A stretch of 64,000 nucleotides of DNA from Procambarus clarkii (lineage: Eukaryota > Arthropoda > Malacostraca > Decapoda > Cambaridae). The translations under genes and the position numbers were made by a program. Under the pieces are notes generated by a model. It saw only the letters and a program-made list of their open reading frames with translations, was not told the DNA's origin and made no database searches. Every line of letters starts with the position of its first letter. Position 1 is the first letter of the stretch. The stretch is from assembly GCF_040958095.1 (NCBI RefSeq), contig NC_091160.1, positions 41,393,302-41,457,301 on the forward strand, read 5' to 3'. Of this stretch, positions 1 to 25,989 are shown piece after piece.

Positions 1-489
1 ATATCCTTTTTACAGTACATAACTCTGTTTATACACTTTCCAATTACTTTAATTAATCGATTTTGTAATGTTTTCAAGGTAAACCAAACACAAAAATATC
101 AATTGGTAAGACTTGAACATTGCTGCTAATGTATTTACTGTCGTCAGTGATTTAAAAAGGTGTTAAGAATTATCTGTATCCTTCAAATACAGCTCAAAAT
201 GGAGTTTAAAATTTAAACTTTATTGTAGTATTAGAAACAAAACTAATAAATTGTTGAAAACTCTGGTTGGACCCTTTAATTAATTATTAAGATGATATGA
301 CTGAAATCAAAACAGTGATAGTCTAGAAGTAAGACACTAACATGACTAGGATTAAGACACTGACATGATTAGCATCAAGGCAGTGGCATGACCAGGATTG
401 ACTAGTCATAGCAGCTATCCAGGGAGGACTGACTGACGTGACTTGTTTGACTTGTTTCAACGTAACCAGTCAGTCCGCCTAGTCAATCC
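1..489. other. AT-rich DNA without a recognised feature
   Basis: No open frame, splice-ready exon or known repeat was recognised. Bases 330-400 hold three loose copies of a 'gacatgattag' phrase. Confidence 0.5.
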
Positions 490-675
490 TTTCCGGAATG
501 ACTGGGCGCCAATCCTTAACTGTAGCCTCTGTTCACCCAGCAGTAAATGGGTACCTGGGTTAGTAAACAATTTGGCGGGTCGTATTCCATGTGAAAATTA
601 GGATTAAGGACCTGCCCGAAACGCTACGCGTGCTGGTGGCTCTACAACAATGTAATAACTCTTGTATATTTAAAA
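490..675 (+). mobile_element. tRNA-type SINE, 5'-shortened, with LINE-like tail
   Basis: It carries the body 'gcctctgttcacc...cagtaaatgggtacct' and the tail 'aggacctgcccgaaacgc' seen after LINE pieces elsewhere in the window. It ends near 'cttgtatattt'. I see no promoter box, so the head is probably missing. Confidence 0.65.
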
Positions 676-689
676 ATAACATTGGTTCC

Positions 690-1000
690 ATTGGAGTGGC
701 GTTGGTTCCTCACTTGAAGCATCGATGATTCGGCGTTGGTCTTGGATATTGTACCCACTGGGTAGGATAACGTTAGTGACATCAATATGATCTCAAGAGT
801 GACATCATTTGAAGCGAAACATTGGCATCGCTAGAATCAAGATGGCGGTGTAAATTGCTCTTTAGGTCGGACTGGAGAGCTTGGTGGAACATGGTCACAC
901 TGCCCACTGGTCACACTATCCAAGTGTATAACGTTATCCACGTTGTTGAATTAGCGTTATCAACGTTATTCTTGGATAGTGTGCCCACTGGGTAGGGACC
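690..1000. repeat. Interspersed repeat with 'CCCACTGGGTAGG' ends
   Basis: Two copies of 'ttggatattgtacccactg'-type ends occur (about 745-770 and 970-1000), with 'caacgttat' phrases between. A related piece lies at 10855-10925. It is probably a decayed MITE-like element; the family is not named. Confidence 0.4.
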
Positions 1001-1003
1001 GTG

Positions 1004-1009
1004 TTTATT
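1004..1009 (-). promoter_or_regulatory. Possible polyadenylation signal of the lectin gene
   Basis: AATAAA on the minus strand, about 390 nt after the stop. It is the first hexamer I see downstream. It is only a candidate. Confidence 0.3.
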
Positions 1010-1402
1010 TTTTCTGGTGAACCGTCCGCCTTCTTGTCACGACTTGGGTTTTCCATAATAGTTCAGTGACCCCTACTGTTCGACCTGGTGACATTGCTCC
1101 GTTTTCCCTGATTAATTTGACTTTTTCTCTGGTGAGTTTGATCTGTATTTCTTGGTGAGAATATTCCGTTCAAGGTGAAGGGAATTTCATAAATTGTGAA
1201 TTATCGTTTCATAATAGGCTGATGGCGCGACTTGTGAATTTCTGATGGTGGCTTAAGTGCATTTGGCGACCCCAGTCTTTGGCCTTGTTGCTGAAGAGCA
1301 GATACTGGTGACTCGCAGCTGTTGGCGCCTTTTGGGTGACTTGGTGAGTGTTGGTGGTACGGTGGTGGAGGCACGGGAAGGAGAGGGTGGAGGAGGGTGG
1401 CA

Positions 1403-1614
1403 CTACCTCAGCTGGCATATGGGCCAGAGTGCCACCCGCCTGCTGGCAGTGTGGAAGTTGGCGTCACTGTCGACGGCCAGGAGGCCGCCCTCCAGGCCCG
1501 GCTGGGAGTACAGCCAAGGCAGCTCCTTCATCAGAGACCCGTCCACCCACGCCCACACGCCGCCCCAACCCTCCGTCGAACCTCCCACCCACGCCCGTCC
1601 AGAGGGCGCGCCGC
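1403..1614 (-). CDS. Lectin exon 4: second half of C-type lectin domain and stop
   Basis: The minus-strand acceptor is ttatgttccag. It encodes RAWVGGSTEGWGGVWAWVDG, PWLYSQPGLEGG and ALWPICQLR, then TAG at 1405-1403. A SINE lies 60 bp before the exon. Confidence 0.87.
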
Positions 1615-4494
1615 CTGGAACATAAAATACTAATAACAGGGAAGGAATGGCTGTGTATAGAGCAGTCAGGAGGGAACTATCAGGGGGGGGGGGAAGTGCC
1701 AAGCCATTACGACAATGTAGCCCCTTGGGATGGATAAGGATTAGGGATGTGACCGAGGGGTGGAGGAAGGAACGGTGCCCAATCACTTAGACGGTCGGGG
1801 ATTGAACGCCGACCTGCATGAAGCGAGACCGTCGCTCTACCGTCCAGCCCAAGTGGTTGGAGAGACAGTCAGGAGTCAAGGGGGTAATTAATGGGTCCTG
1901 TAGAGGTCTGGGGTCGCAGTTAAGCTGATTACTGCCATTAACTATTCACAGCTGGACGGATTGGGTAGTTAGTGGTGAGGAGTCTCTTGTCCCCAGTGAA
2001 TTACTGATGATAACTTAGTACAAACGGTGAGAGAAGACGTGACTCGGTTGTACGGGGTAACATTACAAGGGAAAATGTCTAAGGAGAAAGTCATCAAGTA
2101 ACAACACACATTAATGGCGCGCGTCTCACACTTACTGAAGTCGGTGGAGGCAACAAAGCTCTTGAAGGCGTCCATGTCGTGTGGGACGACCAGGTCGCCG
2201 CTGACCTGTCGCGCCCCCGCCCGCACGCCCACCACACTGAGGGCGTAGCTGTGGCACCGGGCGCGGGCGGCCTCCCACGGCGTCCTCTCTCGTAGCAGTG
2301 CCAGGCAGTGAGCCCCCACCAGGAGGAAAGGCGGCGGGCACACTGTAGGAGAGGTAGAGTGAGGTGGCCACGCCAGGTGAGGGCAGGTCAGGGTGGCCAC
2401 GCCAGGTGAGGGCAGGTCACGGTGGCCACGCCAGGTGAGGGCAGGTCACGGTGGCCACGCCAGGTGAGGGCAGGTCAGGGTGGCCACGCCAGGTGAGGGC
2501 AGGTCACGGTGGCCACGCCAGGTGAGGGCAGGTCAGGGTGGCCACGCCAGGTGAGGGGGGAGGTCAGGGTGGCCACGCCAGGTGAGGGGGAGGTCAGGGT
2601 GGCCACGCCAGGTGAGGGGGAGGTCAGGGTGGCCACGCCAGGTGAGGGCAGGTCAGGGTGGCCACGCCAGGTGAGGGGGAGGTCAGGGTGGCCACGCCAG
2701 GTGAGGGGGAGGTCAGGGTGGCCACGCCAGGTGAGGGCAGGTCAGGGTGGCCACGCCAGGTGAGGGGAGGTCAGGGTGGCCACGCCAGGTGAGGACAGGT
2801 CAAGGTGGCCACGTCAGGTGAGGGCAGGTCAGGGTGGCCACGCCAGGTGAGGGCAGGTCAAGGTGGCCACGCCAGGTGAGGGCAGGTCAGAGTGGCCACG
2901 CCAGGTGAGGACAGGTCTAGGTGGCCACGCCAGGTGAGGACAGGTCTAGGTGGCCACGCCAGGTGAGGGCAGGTCAGGTCTCCTAAGGTTTCAAAACATC
3001 ATGAAAAACGTGAATTGAAAGTTTCCTCTCCTAACCTAACCGAGTAAGCCAGAGGACCCAAAACAGAAAACGGTACGGCATCACTGTGAGGGGCGGCTGA
3101 GGTGTGAGGGGGTAGTGAGGGGCGGCTGAGGTGTGAGGGGAGTGGTGGGGGGCGGCTGAGGTGACGGGTGAGGGTCTAGGTGGCCCAGCCTCACTACCCC
3201 TGCACCTGACGCCTGGCTCACACGCCACTTAAGGGAGTAATTAGTTGTGGAGATTCTCTGGTCTTGCCTTTATATGTGTGTGTCTCTGCTTTCATCCCAT
3301 TAAATGAAAAAGCTGATGAAATTGCTAAATTGGCAACTCATCATCCAGTGATACATAAAACAATTCAACCCAGCCTAGAGAACATAAAAAACATCATCAC
3401 CAAAAAACTCTCACACCTCAACAAAGCCGACCTGCACCAGAGAATAGCTGAAGGTTCGCCATCTGCAACATGGTATCCCCCCCAGACCCACAGGTGAGGC
3501 GAGGGTGGCCCCAACTTACCTATGGTGTGTGTGGGGTGTCCGTCAGAGTGGGCGGCCTCCCCAGACTGGTTGGTGGCGTGGCTGGTGCCGCCCTCCACGC
3601 CGCCCTCACCAGTGTGGCCCTCACCGTCGGCGCCACAGGGGCACCCACCACCGCCCCCCGTCACCAGCTTCAACTCTTCACCAACATTCTCTATAGCTGT
3701 AGGAAAATGTATTACATTTTTCTCATTCAAAATGTGGCATTCTTTCCAAGGTCATGATATACATTTCTGTGTAAGAGATTGTGTAATGGGCGGCCACACG
3801 CTTGGGGCTTAGCCTCAGCAAACTTTGCAAGGTGGATGGTCTGTGGTACAGGCAGTACATAGGGTGGTTGTGGCCAAGCCTCGTGTCTTCCGGGGTTTCA
3901 CATTAATAAAAAAATTCATCGTTACTAAGATAGCTAGGATGGATGGTGGTGAAAATAGTACTGGAAAGGTGGAAAGAAAAAGAAGAAACTATCAGGGGAA
4001 AAAAAGCACCAAGCCATTACGACTATATAACACTGGGAAGGGGACAGGATAAAGATTTGGGATGGGACGGGGGGAAAGGAATGGTGCCCAACCACTTGTG
4101 TGGACGGTGGGGGATTGAACGCCGACCTGCATGAAGCGAGACCGTCGCTCTGCCGTCCAGCCCAAATGGTTGGGCTGGAAAGCTGGAAAGAAAGAGGAGA
4201 TGTGGTGGTGTCTGGAGCAGGAAGGTCTTACCCACCTTTGCGGTTATCGTCAACTTGGGATCTGAGGACATGAGTGACCTCCTCCCGGGAGAGTCGCTCC
4301 TGCTGCAGTTCGCTCACCAGGTGGTCGAAGCCGTCCCTCAGGTCGCCCCTGAGGCCCCTGAGCACCGTGGTCAGCTCCAGCAGGGCGGAGTGTAGCCTCT
4401 CGCCGTCCCTGGTGGAGGCTCCGGCCAGGGTGTGGCCCCACGTCGACACCTGCAGCGTCAGCACCAGCAGCACCACGTTCCTCGCCCATCTCTC
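1403..4494 (-). CDS. C-type lectin-domain protein, probably secreted, four exons; start codon in an unseen upstream exon
   Basis: Minus-strand exons 4494-4236, 3696-3520, 2342-2136 and 1614-1403 join in frame (every junction in phase 1) to give 284 residues plus stop. Residues 6-24 are a hydrophobic signal-like stretch (NVVLLVLTLQVSTWG). About 32-86 is a Leu-rich amphipathic region likely to form a coiled coil. 87-145 is a Gly/His/Thr linker with five Gly and CPC. 147-281 is the lectin domain: CPPPF, W168EAARARC, WVGGSTEGW, VWAWVDG, PWLYSQPG and the final ICQ. The sugar site is odd: QPG replaces QPD or EPN, no WND is seen, and the inner disulphide pair is absent, so calcium-dependent sugar binding is doubtful. 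Crustacean lectins of this sort often act in innate immunity (family knowledge). The first exon begins after ttacag with no in-frame Met, so an upstream exon must start it. Confidence 0.85.
1672..1862 (-). mobile_element. tRNA-derived SINE, copy 1
   Basis: On the minus strand an A-box-like 'tggacggtagagcg' is followed by a B-box-like 'gcgttcaatcccc' and a G/C-tract tail. The copy at 3984-4178 matches it over most of its length in the same orientation. Confidence 0.75.
2136..2342 (-). CDS. Lectin exon 3: first half of C-type lectin domain
   Basis: The minus-strand acceptor is tctcctacag and the donor gtaagtgt. It encodes CPPPFLLVGAHCLALL, TPWEAARARC and GDLVVPHDMDAFKSFVA. W-x-A-x-x-x-C followed by LV.P.D...F is the standard lectin helix pattern. 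The intron upstream is filled by a 29-bp minisatellite that ends within about 20 bp of the acceptor. Confidence 0.87.
2354..2978. repeat. Minisatellite, unit about 29 bp, ~21 copies, in lectin intron
   Basis: The unit is like 'ggtggccacgccaggtgagg' plus 'gcaggtcag'. Lengths vary by one or two bases. On the plus strand each unit holds CAGGTGAGG, close to a 5' splice-site consensus. Confidence 0.95.
3085..3170. repeat. Short tandem repeat 'ggggcggctgaggtgtga'
   Basis: Three imperfect copies of a unit of about 34 bp in the lectin intron. Confidence 0.7.
3285..3480 (+). mobile_element. LINE fragment, RNase H end of the polyprotein
   Basis: The translation contains NEKADEIAKLATHHPVIHK, then KIAEGSP-type sequence (RIAEGSPSATWY). 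NEKADEIAK is typical of the RNase H domain of I- or Jockey-type non-LTR elements. It is truncated at both ends and lies between lectin exons 2 and 3. Confidence 0.65.
3520..3696 (-). CDS. Lectin exon 2: Gly-rich linker
   Basis: The minus-strand acceptor is ttttcctacag and the donor gtaagttg. It encodes IENVGEELKLVTGGGGGCPC and a His/Gly/Thr-rich linker. It resembles no domain I know. A LINE fragment follows 40 bp downstream. Confidence 0.75.
3984..4178 (-). mobile_element. tRNA-derived SINE, copy 2
   Basis: Same family and orientation as the copy at 1672-1862. The head 'ccgtccagcccaaatggttg' is on the plus-strand right. It lies in the lectin intron just after exon 1. Confidence 0.75.
4236..4494 (-). 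CDS. Lectin exon 1 seen: signal-like segment and coiled coil
   Basis: The minus-strand acceptor is gtgttacag and the exon opens ERWARNVVLLVLTLQV. The donor AAAG|gtgggt is chosen over a second GT four bases on (gtaaga) because only the first gives the phase needed by the next exon. Confidence 0.8.
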
Positions 4495-4519
4495 CTGTAA
4501 CACCAGTGGCACGGGTCAT

Positions 4520-5088
4520 GGCTACGCTCTTGAGGCTATCTTTATGTGGGTAAAATTATGTAGGGATATCGTGCTGGGAAGAAGTTTTGATCTGTCTCCC
4601 TAGATCACTGATAAGTAGTCCAAACCAGGAACGAGAGATGATAGAAATATCGTTAACCTTCTCTATCTTTTGGAAACGTACATCTGAATGACCTTACTTG
4701 AACAGACACGAGCTCCGAGGCAGGAATATATTGAAGAGGCACAGGAAGCAAGATGAGGACTAAAGTTATCAATTAAGATTTACAAGGGAATTAAAACAAT
4801 AACAGAACTATTAAATCCAAACTAGGCTGCGTGTTTCTCAGTAGCCTATGATGGTGCGGATTTAAAGATAGTATTTTGTCTAAAAGATTTTAAATGTATA
4901 CACAGAATTCCTGTGAATTATATCTCCTTGATAAACTGTTCCGAATATCTAACCTGCTACTTGATTAAAAATAACGAACTTTGCTTCATTTGAGTAAAAT
5001 CGTTAGCCATTATAACCCGCCCTATAATTGTTGGATTATAACCTTCATTAGAGTAAATTGAGGCATATTAATTGGCGCATTGTTCACT
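4520..5088. other. No recognised feature; may hold the lectin 5' exon
   Basis: The sequence is AT-rich. A minus-strand GC-richer stretch near 4700-4755 ends in a good donor (TTCAA|gtaaggtc at about 4692), but it has no ATG, so at best it is a 5' UTR exon. Confidence 0.35.
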
Positions 5089-5097
5089 ATACATAGA

Positions 5098-5345
5098 TCC
5101 ACTGTACGGGGCTCATTTACACCTGTATACCATACAGGGATCATTTACACTTGTATACCATACAGGGCTCATTTACACCTGTATACCATACAGGGCTCAT
5201 TTACACCTGTATACCATACAGGGCTCATTTACACCTGTATACCATACAGGGATGATTTACACCTGTATACCATACAGGGCTCATTTACACTTGTATACCA
5301 TACAGGGCTCATTTACACCTGTATACCATACAGGGATGATTTCCT
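5098..5345. repeat. Minisatellite, 28-bp unit, 9 copies
   Basis: The unit is 'ctcatttacacctgtatacc' plus 'atacaggg'. Variants have gatcat or gatgat at the start. CTGTATACCATACAG is an imperfect dyad in each unit. Confidence 0.92.
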
Positions 5346-5383
5346 AGACCCGATATGAGTTGACAAGACCATGTCAAGACCTC

Positions 5384-5668
5384 GTCACTGCTGGTCTGGA
5401 ATATCCCTAGTCACTGCTGAACTGGAATATCCCTATAGTCACTGCTGGACTGGAATATCCCTAGTCACTGCTGGACTGGAATATCCCTATAGTCACTGCT
5501 GGACTGGAATATCCCTAGTCACTGCTGGACTGGAATATCCCTATAGTCACTGCTGGACTGGAATATCCCTAGTCACTGCTGGACTGGAATATCCCTAGTC
5601 ACTGCTGAACTGGAATATCCCTATAGTCACTGCTGGACTGGAATATCCCTAGTCACTGCTGGACTGGA
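5384..5668. repeat. Minisatellite, alternating 24/27-bp units, ~11 copies
   Basis: The unit is 'tcactgctggactggaatat' plus 'ccctag' or 'ccctatag'. The two lengths alternate for most of the array, so the real repeat is a pair of about 51 bp. Confidence 0.92.
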
Positions 5669-5917
5669 GTGCACAGTTGCTGGAACAAGAATCACTGACA
5701 GTCCTCTGGAATTAATATCTATCTGTAATCGCCTCACAGGGTCGGTTGTGGTATTCTAATATAATTATTATCCTGTCTGTCAAGGACAGACAGGTGTCAT
5801 TACACCCACAACAGCTGCATGCTGTTTAGCTTCTCTTAAACCACAGTTATGGGGCCAAGTCGTCCATTTGGGTTTGAGATGACATTGGTTACGTATAAGT
5901 ATAAGGACCTTACGTAT

Positions 5918-6060
5918 AAGGACCTGCCCGAAACGCTGCGCGTTCTAGTGGCTTTACAAGAATGTAAATACTGTACTATCCAATGTATTCTCACAAACCC
6001 AATGTACCTTCTTGTATATATATAAATAAAATAAAATAAAATAAAAATAAAATAAGTAAT
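5918..6060 (+). mobile_element. LINE/SINE 3' tail fragment (subfamily A)
   Basis: 'aggacctgcccgaaacgctg' leads to 'cttgtatatatataaataaa' and a (taaaa)n end. It is 5'-truncated, so the parent type cannot be told. Confidence 0.65.
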
Positions 6061-6084
6061 TGATTTTATTGCTTCCCAAGGCAC

Positions 6085-6305
6085 GGGAAGCCTGGCTTAT
6101 TGAGGTCCTCCTATCTTCCAGGGGCCAACTGTTGTTCTTCCTCGGGATGCAACCATGCAACAGTTGTCTAACTCCTGGGGGGTGTCTATTTAGTGTTAGG
6201 TGAACAGAGGCATGAGATGAAAGGAAAAATGTGGCCTGCCTTGGGGATTGAACCTGGGTTCATCAGTTGAGAGCTATGGACGTAGACCACTATGCTGTTC
6301 AATAA
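6085..6305 (-). mobile_element. tRNA-derived SINE
   Basis: Read on the minus strand it has a B-box-like 'ggttcaatcccc' and the body 'cctctgttcacctaacacta'. The plus-strand left end carries 'ccaggggccaactgttg'. Confidence 0.6.
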
Positions 6306-6608
6306 ATCCCTGAGCTATATGTTTAACTGATCTCTAACCCTGTCCATGGAGGACAGAAGAAAATGTATATATGCTGGTTAGCATTGTAAATGTGTGGCCA
6401 CGTTTGTGCTAGAAAATAATAAAAAAAAAAATTAAAAAAAACACTGCTTCAGCCCAAAGTTATTTCTTTGACTATTCATATTGCTAAATAATATCACAAC
6501 GTTCTTTATTTCAGAGAACCTCGTTATTGTACCATATAGGTTCCTGTTATTCTTCATCCTGTAGCCTAACATTTGAGGAGCTTAACTGTCATATAATGTC
6601 TTCTACAG

Positions 6609-22346
<15,738 letters not shown>

Positions 22347-24232
22347 ACTCTTGAAATTACAAAAAAGTTGTAATTTTTGGAGACACTAGAAAGTGACATG
22401 CTGCTTCTCCAGCATGAATAATGGAAATACTATAAGAAAAACTAAACTGCCTTTAAAGAAAACCTCAATTTATAGAAAGCTACAACACATTTTGAAAGCT
22501 TATATGGTGTACAATATTTCTTTGGATATAAACTTAACATTTTGTAAACTTTTAAACAAAAACAAGTTAAGTGTAAAACTATTCCTAGAAGGTTGCAGAA
22601 CAAGTTTACTTGTAAACTGCCGTGTTATAATTCTTTGCGGTACTTCTATAACGTTTTATAGCAAAATCAGTACTGTACAGTGATCATGACTTCTCTATTA
22701 CCTCTGCATAAAACTCTTAGAGCAAGATTTGTGTTTCTTAGAATATGTGCTAATAGCATTGCTCTGACCACCCACATATTTTGTTATAGTAATTATTTAT
22801 TATTATACTGTATTATAGAAACAAACAAGTTTTATTCTTTTTCGTGATGTTTTCTAATTTTATCCATCCCATTTTAATTTTATGTATTACGTAAACATCA
22901 ATCTTGTGTTTTATATACAGTATTTTGATATGAGTTCACAAGGTCACAAAACACCAAACTGAAATACTCTGTTGTATAGTGAATTATACAGAGTTCATAG
23001 ATCTAGGGTGACGACGTGTCAAGCATTTACTTGTCCACTTACGAAACGTGTACATCTCTCCTCAGTCATGGCAGCTTTGTTTACATTGTTATAGACAACA
23101 CTGCAAAGTCGTCTGTAATAATAATAATAACCTTAGGTTGTGAAGTGTTGAAGTTTGTAAACTGCATGATGAATATAAACAAAGCCATCACGATTGAGCA
23201 AAGGTGTACATGCTTTGTAAGTGGTTGCGTAAATGCTTAGGCCTAGGCCTGATTATCGTGAGTTTGTAGTGCTATCTACTAGGCCAGTGACCTGACAACA
23301 AATATTCAGCCAGGAGAACTGCCCAGGATCCCACCTTCAAATGTTGATCTCCAAGTCAATCTCTTGTCAAGTCAGTGACTTATTCCATTGTATGACTAAT
23401 GCGTTAAAAAAGTACTGCTTTTAATCCCTAGCAAAACGTACGTACATACATACATTGAACCCTGGATCATCAGGGTGTGATCACCTGCCTGCGTGGACAG
23501 CACTCGGTCACTATCAGAGCCACAAGTAATCATGAAAGGAAGGAAATCAAAGTTAGCTCACTGTTATACACCCCACATTATAGACCTTGCTGGAGTACTA
23601 CTTATGCAGACATTTACCTGAATTTACCAGAGGGGTCACACACTAGCAGCCTCGGGAAGCTAGCAGCTTGCCATCAAATATCTCCCCCCCCCCTATTATT
23701 TTTTCCTAGACATGCTACTGGCTACCTAAGTAGAAATATGGTAAGATTGATAATGTGATGAGTAGTGGTAGCTGTCTTTGATTTTCAAAGAACTGAACAC
23801 TGAACTCACAAGAACGTAATGAATCTGAATATATACTGATGCCGTACAATGGAATTGAATCCGTGACCCTGAACTCCCCAGGCACAAGCACTACTGACTG
23901 GCCCATGATGGTTGTATGGCCTCAATATTTACAAGCGGTAGAACATCTGAATGCATTCCATAAAAATGTAGACAATTGTGCTCCGATACTTTAGATAGAT
24001 GGCGTGTTTATATTCACAGTACTGAAGTGTGGATTACTGTTTATATATACAGGATATATAGAACAGTGTACTCCCAATCAAACAGGTTTATAAAGAACAT
24101 TCTTCACAACAAAGAAGGTTGCATTAAATATGCTACTGTATTTGCTATTCTTTATTTTACATGAACTATTATGATTTTATTAGTGCAAGCAATTAAAGAG
24201 TGCCTTTGTGCACATGTTGATACCAAAATAAA
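22347..24232 (+). other. PKG: Probable PKG 3' untranslated region
   Basis: The DNA after the stop is AT-rich and non-coding. The first clear AATAAA I see is at 24227-24232, just after an ATTAAA near 24192, which would give a 3' UTR of about 1.9 kb. A foldback element (23018-23240) would lie inside it. The true end is unknown; later AATAAA hexamers exist near 26214 and 26781. Confidence 0.4.
23018..23242. repeat. Foldback MITE-like element, ~60-bp arms
   Basis: The left arm 'aagcatttacttgtccactt' to 'ggcagctttgttta' is mirrored by 'taaacaaagccatcacgatt' to 'taagtggttgcgtaaatgctt' on the right. About 95 bp separate the arms. One arm of the same family is at 32605-32690. Confidence 0.75.
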
Positions 24233-24291
24233 GATTTCTTTTTAATATCTAGCAAATTTCTTTTTAGTGTTTTTGGCATCAAATTCTGGTC

Positions 24292-24317
24292 CACACACAC
24301 ACACACACACACACACG
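24292..24317. repeat. (CA)n microsatellite
   Basis: About 12 dinucleotides. Confidence 0.95.
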
Positions 24318-24345
24318 TATATGCTTGCTCCACCTGAAATTTTCC

Positions 24346-24705
24346 GGTACAGTGATCAGTGTATTTATATATATACAGGTACAGTGATCAGCATGTTTAT
24401 ATATACAGGTACAGTGATCAGTATGTTTATATATACTGTACAGGTACAGTGATCAGCATGTTTATATATACAGGTACAGTGATCAGTATGTTTATATATA
24501 CTGTACAGGTACAGTGATCAGCGTGTTTATATATACAGGTACAGTGATCAGTGTGTTTATATATACAGGTACAGTGATCAGCATGTTTATATATACAGGT
24601 ACAGTGATCAGCATGTTTATATATACAGGTACAGTGATCAGCATGTTTATATATACTGTACAGGTACAGTGATCAGCGTGTTTATATATACAAGTACAGT
24701 GCTCT
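24346..24705. repeat. Minisatellite, ~30/36-bp units, ~11 copies
   Basis: The unit is 'ggtacagtgatcagcatgtt' plus 'tatatataca'. Some copies carry an extra 'ctgtac'. Each has TGATCA at its centre. Confidence 0.93.
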
Positions 24706-24709
24706 GTGT

Positions 24710-25225
24710 TTATACAATATATTTTTAGTCATGCCTGATAGCCAGAGTTGCTTAACAAGCCAATATTTTTTCTTAATTTTAAAAGGTTTAATTAGTGAAT
24801 GAGTATATAAATTTAATAAATTTTTATAATATTAGTCAAACCTAGCTAGTTTACCTAACGTAAATATATCTAATATTCCTTAACTCTACCTGGCATAGGT
24901 TAAATTAAGCCCAATTAGGTGAATAATTAAAACAATATACTTATCTTGTTAATGGTAGATTACCTTCTAAAGAGGTGTTTACAAAATATACAAACTGCTC
25001 TGTAACGGAGTGTGAGCGTGGTTATTAGGTACAACAAAATATAAAACATGTATGATATAAAATTCTTAAGTATATCCTCGTTAATGAAATTCATTAGTTG
25101 CACAATTTACTCTTAAGTCAGCTGAATAGACAGTGCTTTATTAAATATGTAAATATGAGTAACAGGATCGTAGTAGCTCATTCAACATTTTCATAGGCAG
25201 GCGATGAGTCACAATAACGAGGCTA
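24710..25225. other. AT-rich intergenic DNA, nothing recognised
   Basis: No frame or repeat was recognised. Confidence 0.5.
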
Positions 25226-25227
25226 AA

Positions 25228-25400
25228 GTATGTTGATCAGACCACACACTAGAAGGTGAAGGGACGACGATGTTTCAGTTCGTCCTGGACCATTCTCAAG
25301 TCGATTGTGTGTTGACACAATCGACTTTAGAATGGTCCAGGATGGACCGCAACGTCGTCGTCCCTTCACCTTCTAGTGTGTGTGGTCTGGTCAACATTTT
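25228..25400. repeat. Foldback element, ~75-bp arms, copy 2
   Basis: 'gaccacacactagaaggtga' to 'ctcaagtcgattgtgtg' pairs with 'cacaatcgactttagaatgg' to 'tctagtgtgtgtggtctgg'. The two arms meet almost without a spacer, making a near-perfect palindrome of about 165 bp. Confidence 0.9.
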
Positions 25401-25721
25401 CGTAGGTTTTACAGAGCTTGGAAAATAATCTCTGGAATCTAATTTGTATGCACAAATTTGATGATGAATTTTCCGAGAGTATTGTAGCAGCATTTCTAAG
25501 ATATAGTGCCTCTTTACATGCTGCATTTTGTAAGACATTATAGAGTGTCAGTAATGATTGATTACCATCTGAATATACAGTACAGTCAGAGTTCCAGACT
25601 GTGATAAATGTATTCCATTTATTATGTATCATATTTACTTATCATACAACTAAATTTAATTCATATTAATTATCATTCAGTATCATTAGTTCTTATATTT
25701 TGTTTATGACTATTTGTTATA

Positions 25722-25985
25722 CAGTAGCATAGTAGTCTACGTTCTGAACTCGCACTCACGGTCCCAGGTTTGATTTCTGGGCAGGACAGAAATGGTTGGG
25801 TACATTTTCTTTCACATGATGCCTCTGTTCACCTAGCAGTAAATAGGTACCCCAGGATTTAGACAATTGTTGTGGGGTTGCATCCTGGGAAAGGTCAGTA
25901 GTTTGACCTTGGGAAAAGTGGGGGTGGGGGGGGACCTGAATACAAGCCTAAATACAGGCTTCCTGCCCCCCAAACTATGGGAATT
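25722..25985 (+). mobile_element. tRNA-derived SINE
   Basis: 'ggtcccaggtttgatttctg' (B-box-like) is followed by 'cctctgttcacctagcagta' and 'gggttgcatcctgggaaagg', ending 'caggcttcctgcccccc'. Confidence 0.7.
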
Positions 25986-25989
25986 TGTC

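Noticed and set aside
4226-4236. Second donor (gtaaga) for lectin exon 1
   Set aside because: It matches the consensus well but leaves two bases, which does not fit the phase of exon 2.
4236-4519. Lectin start at 4512 or 4519
   Set aside because: The codon at 4512 is GTG, and the ATG at 4519 is in another frame. A ttacag acceptor at 4495 gives the correct phase, so the start is in an upstream exon.
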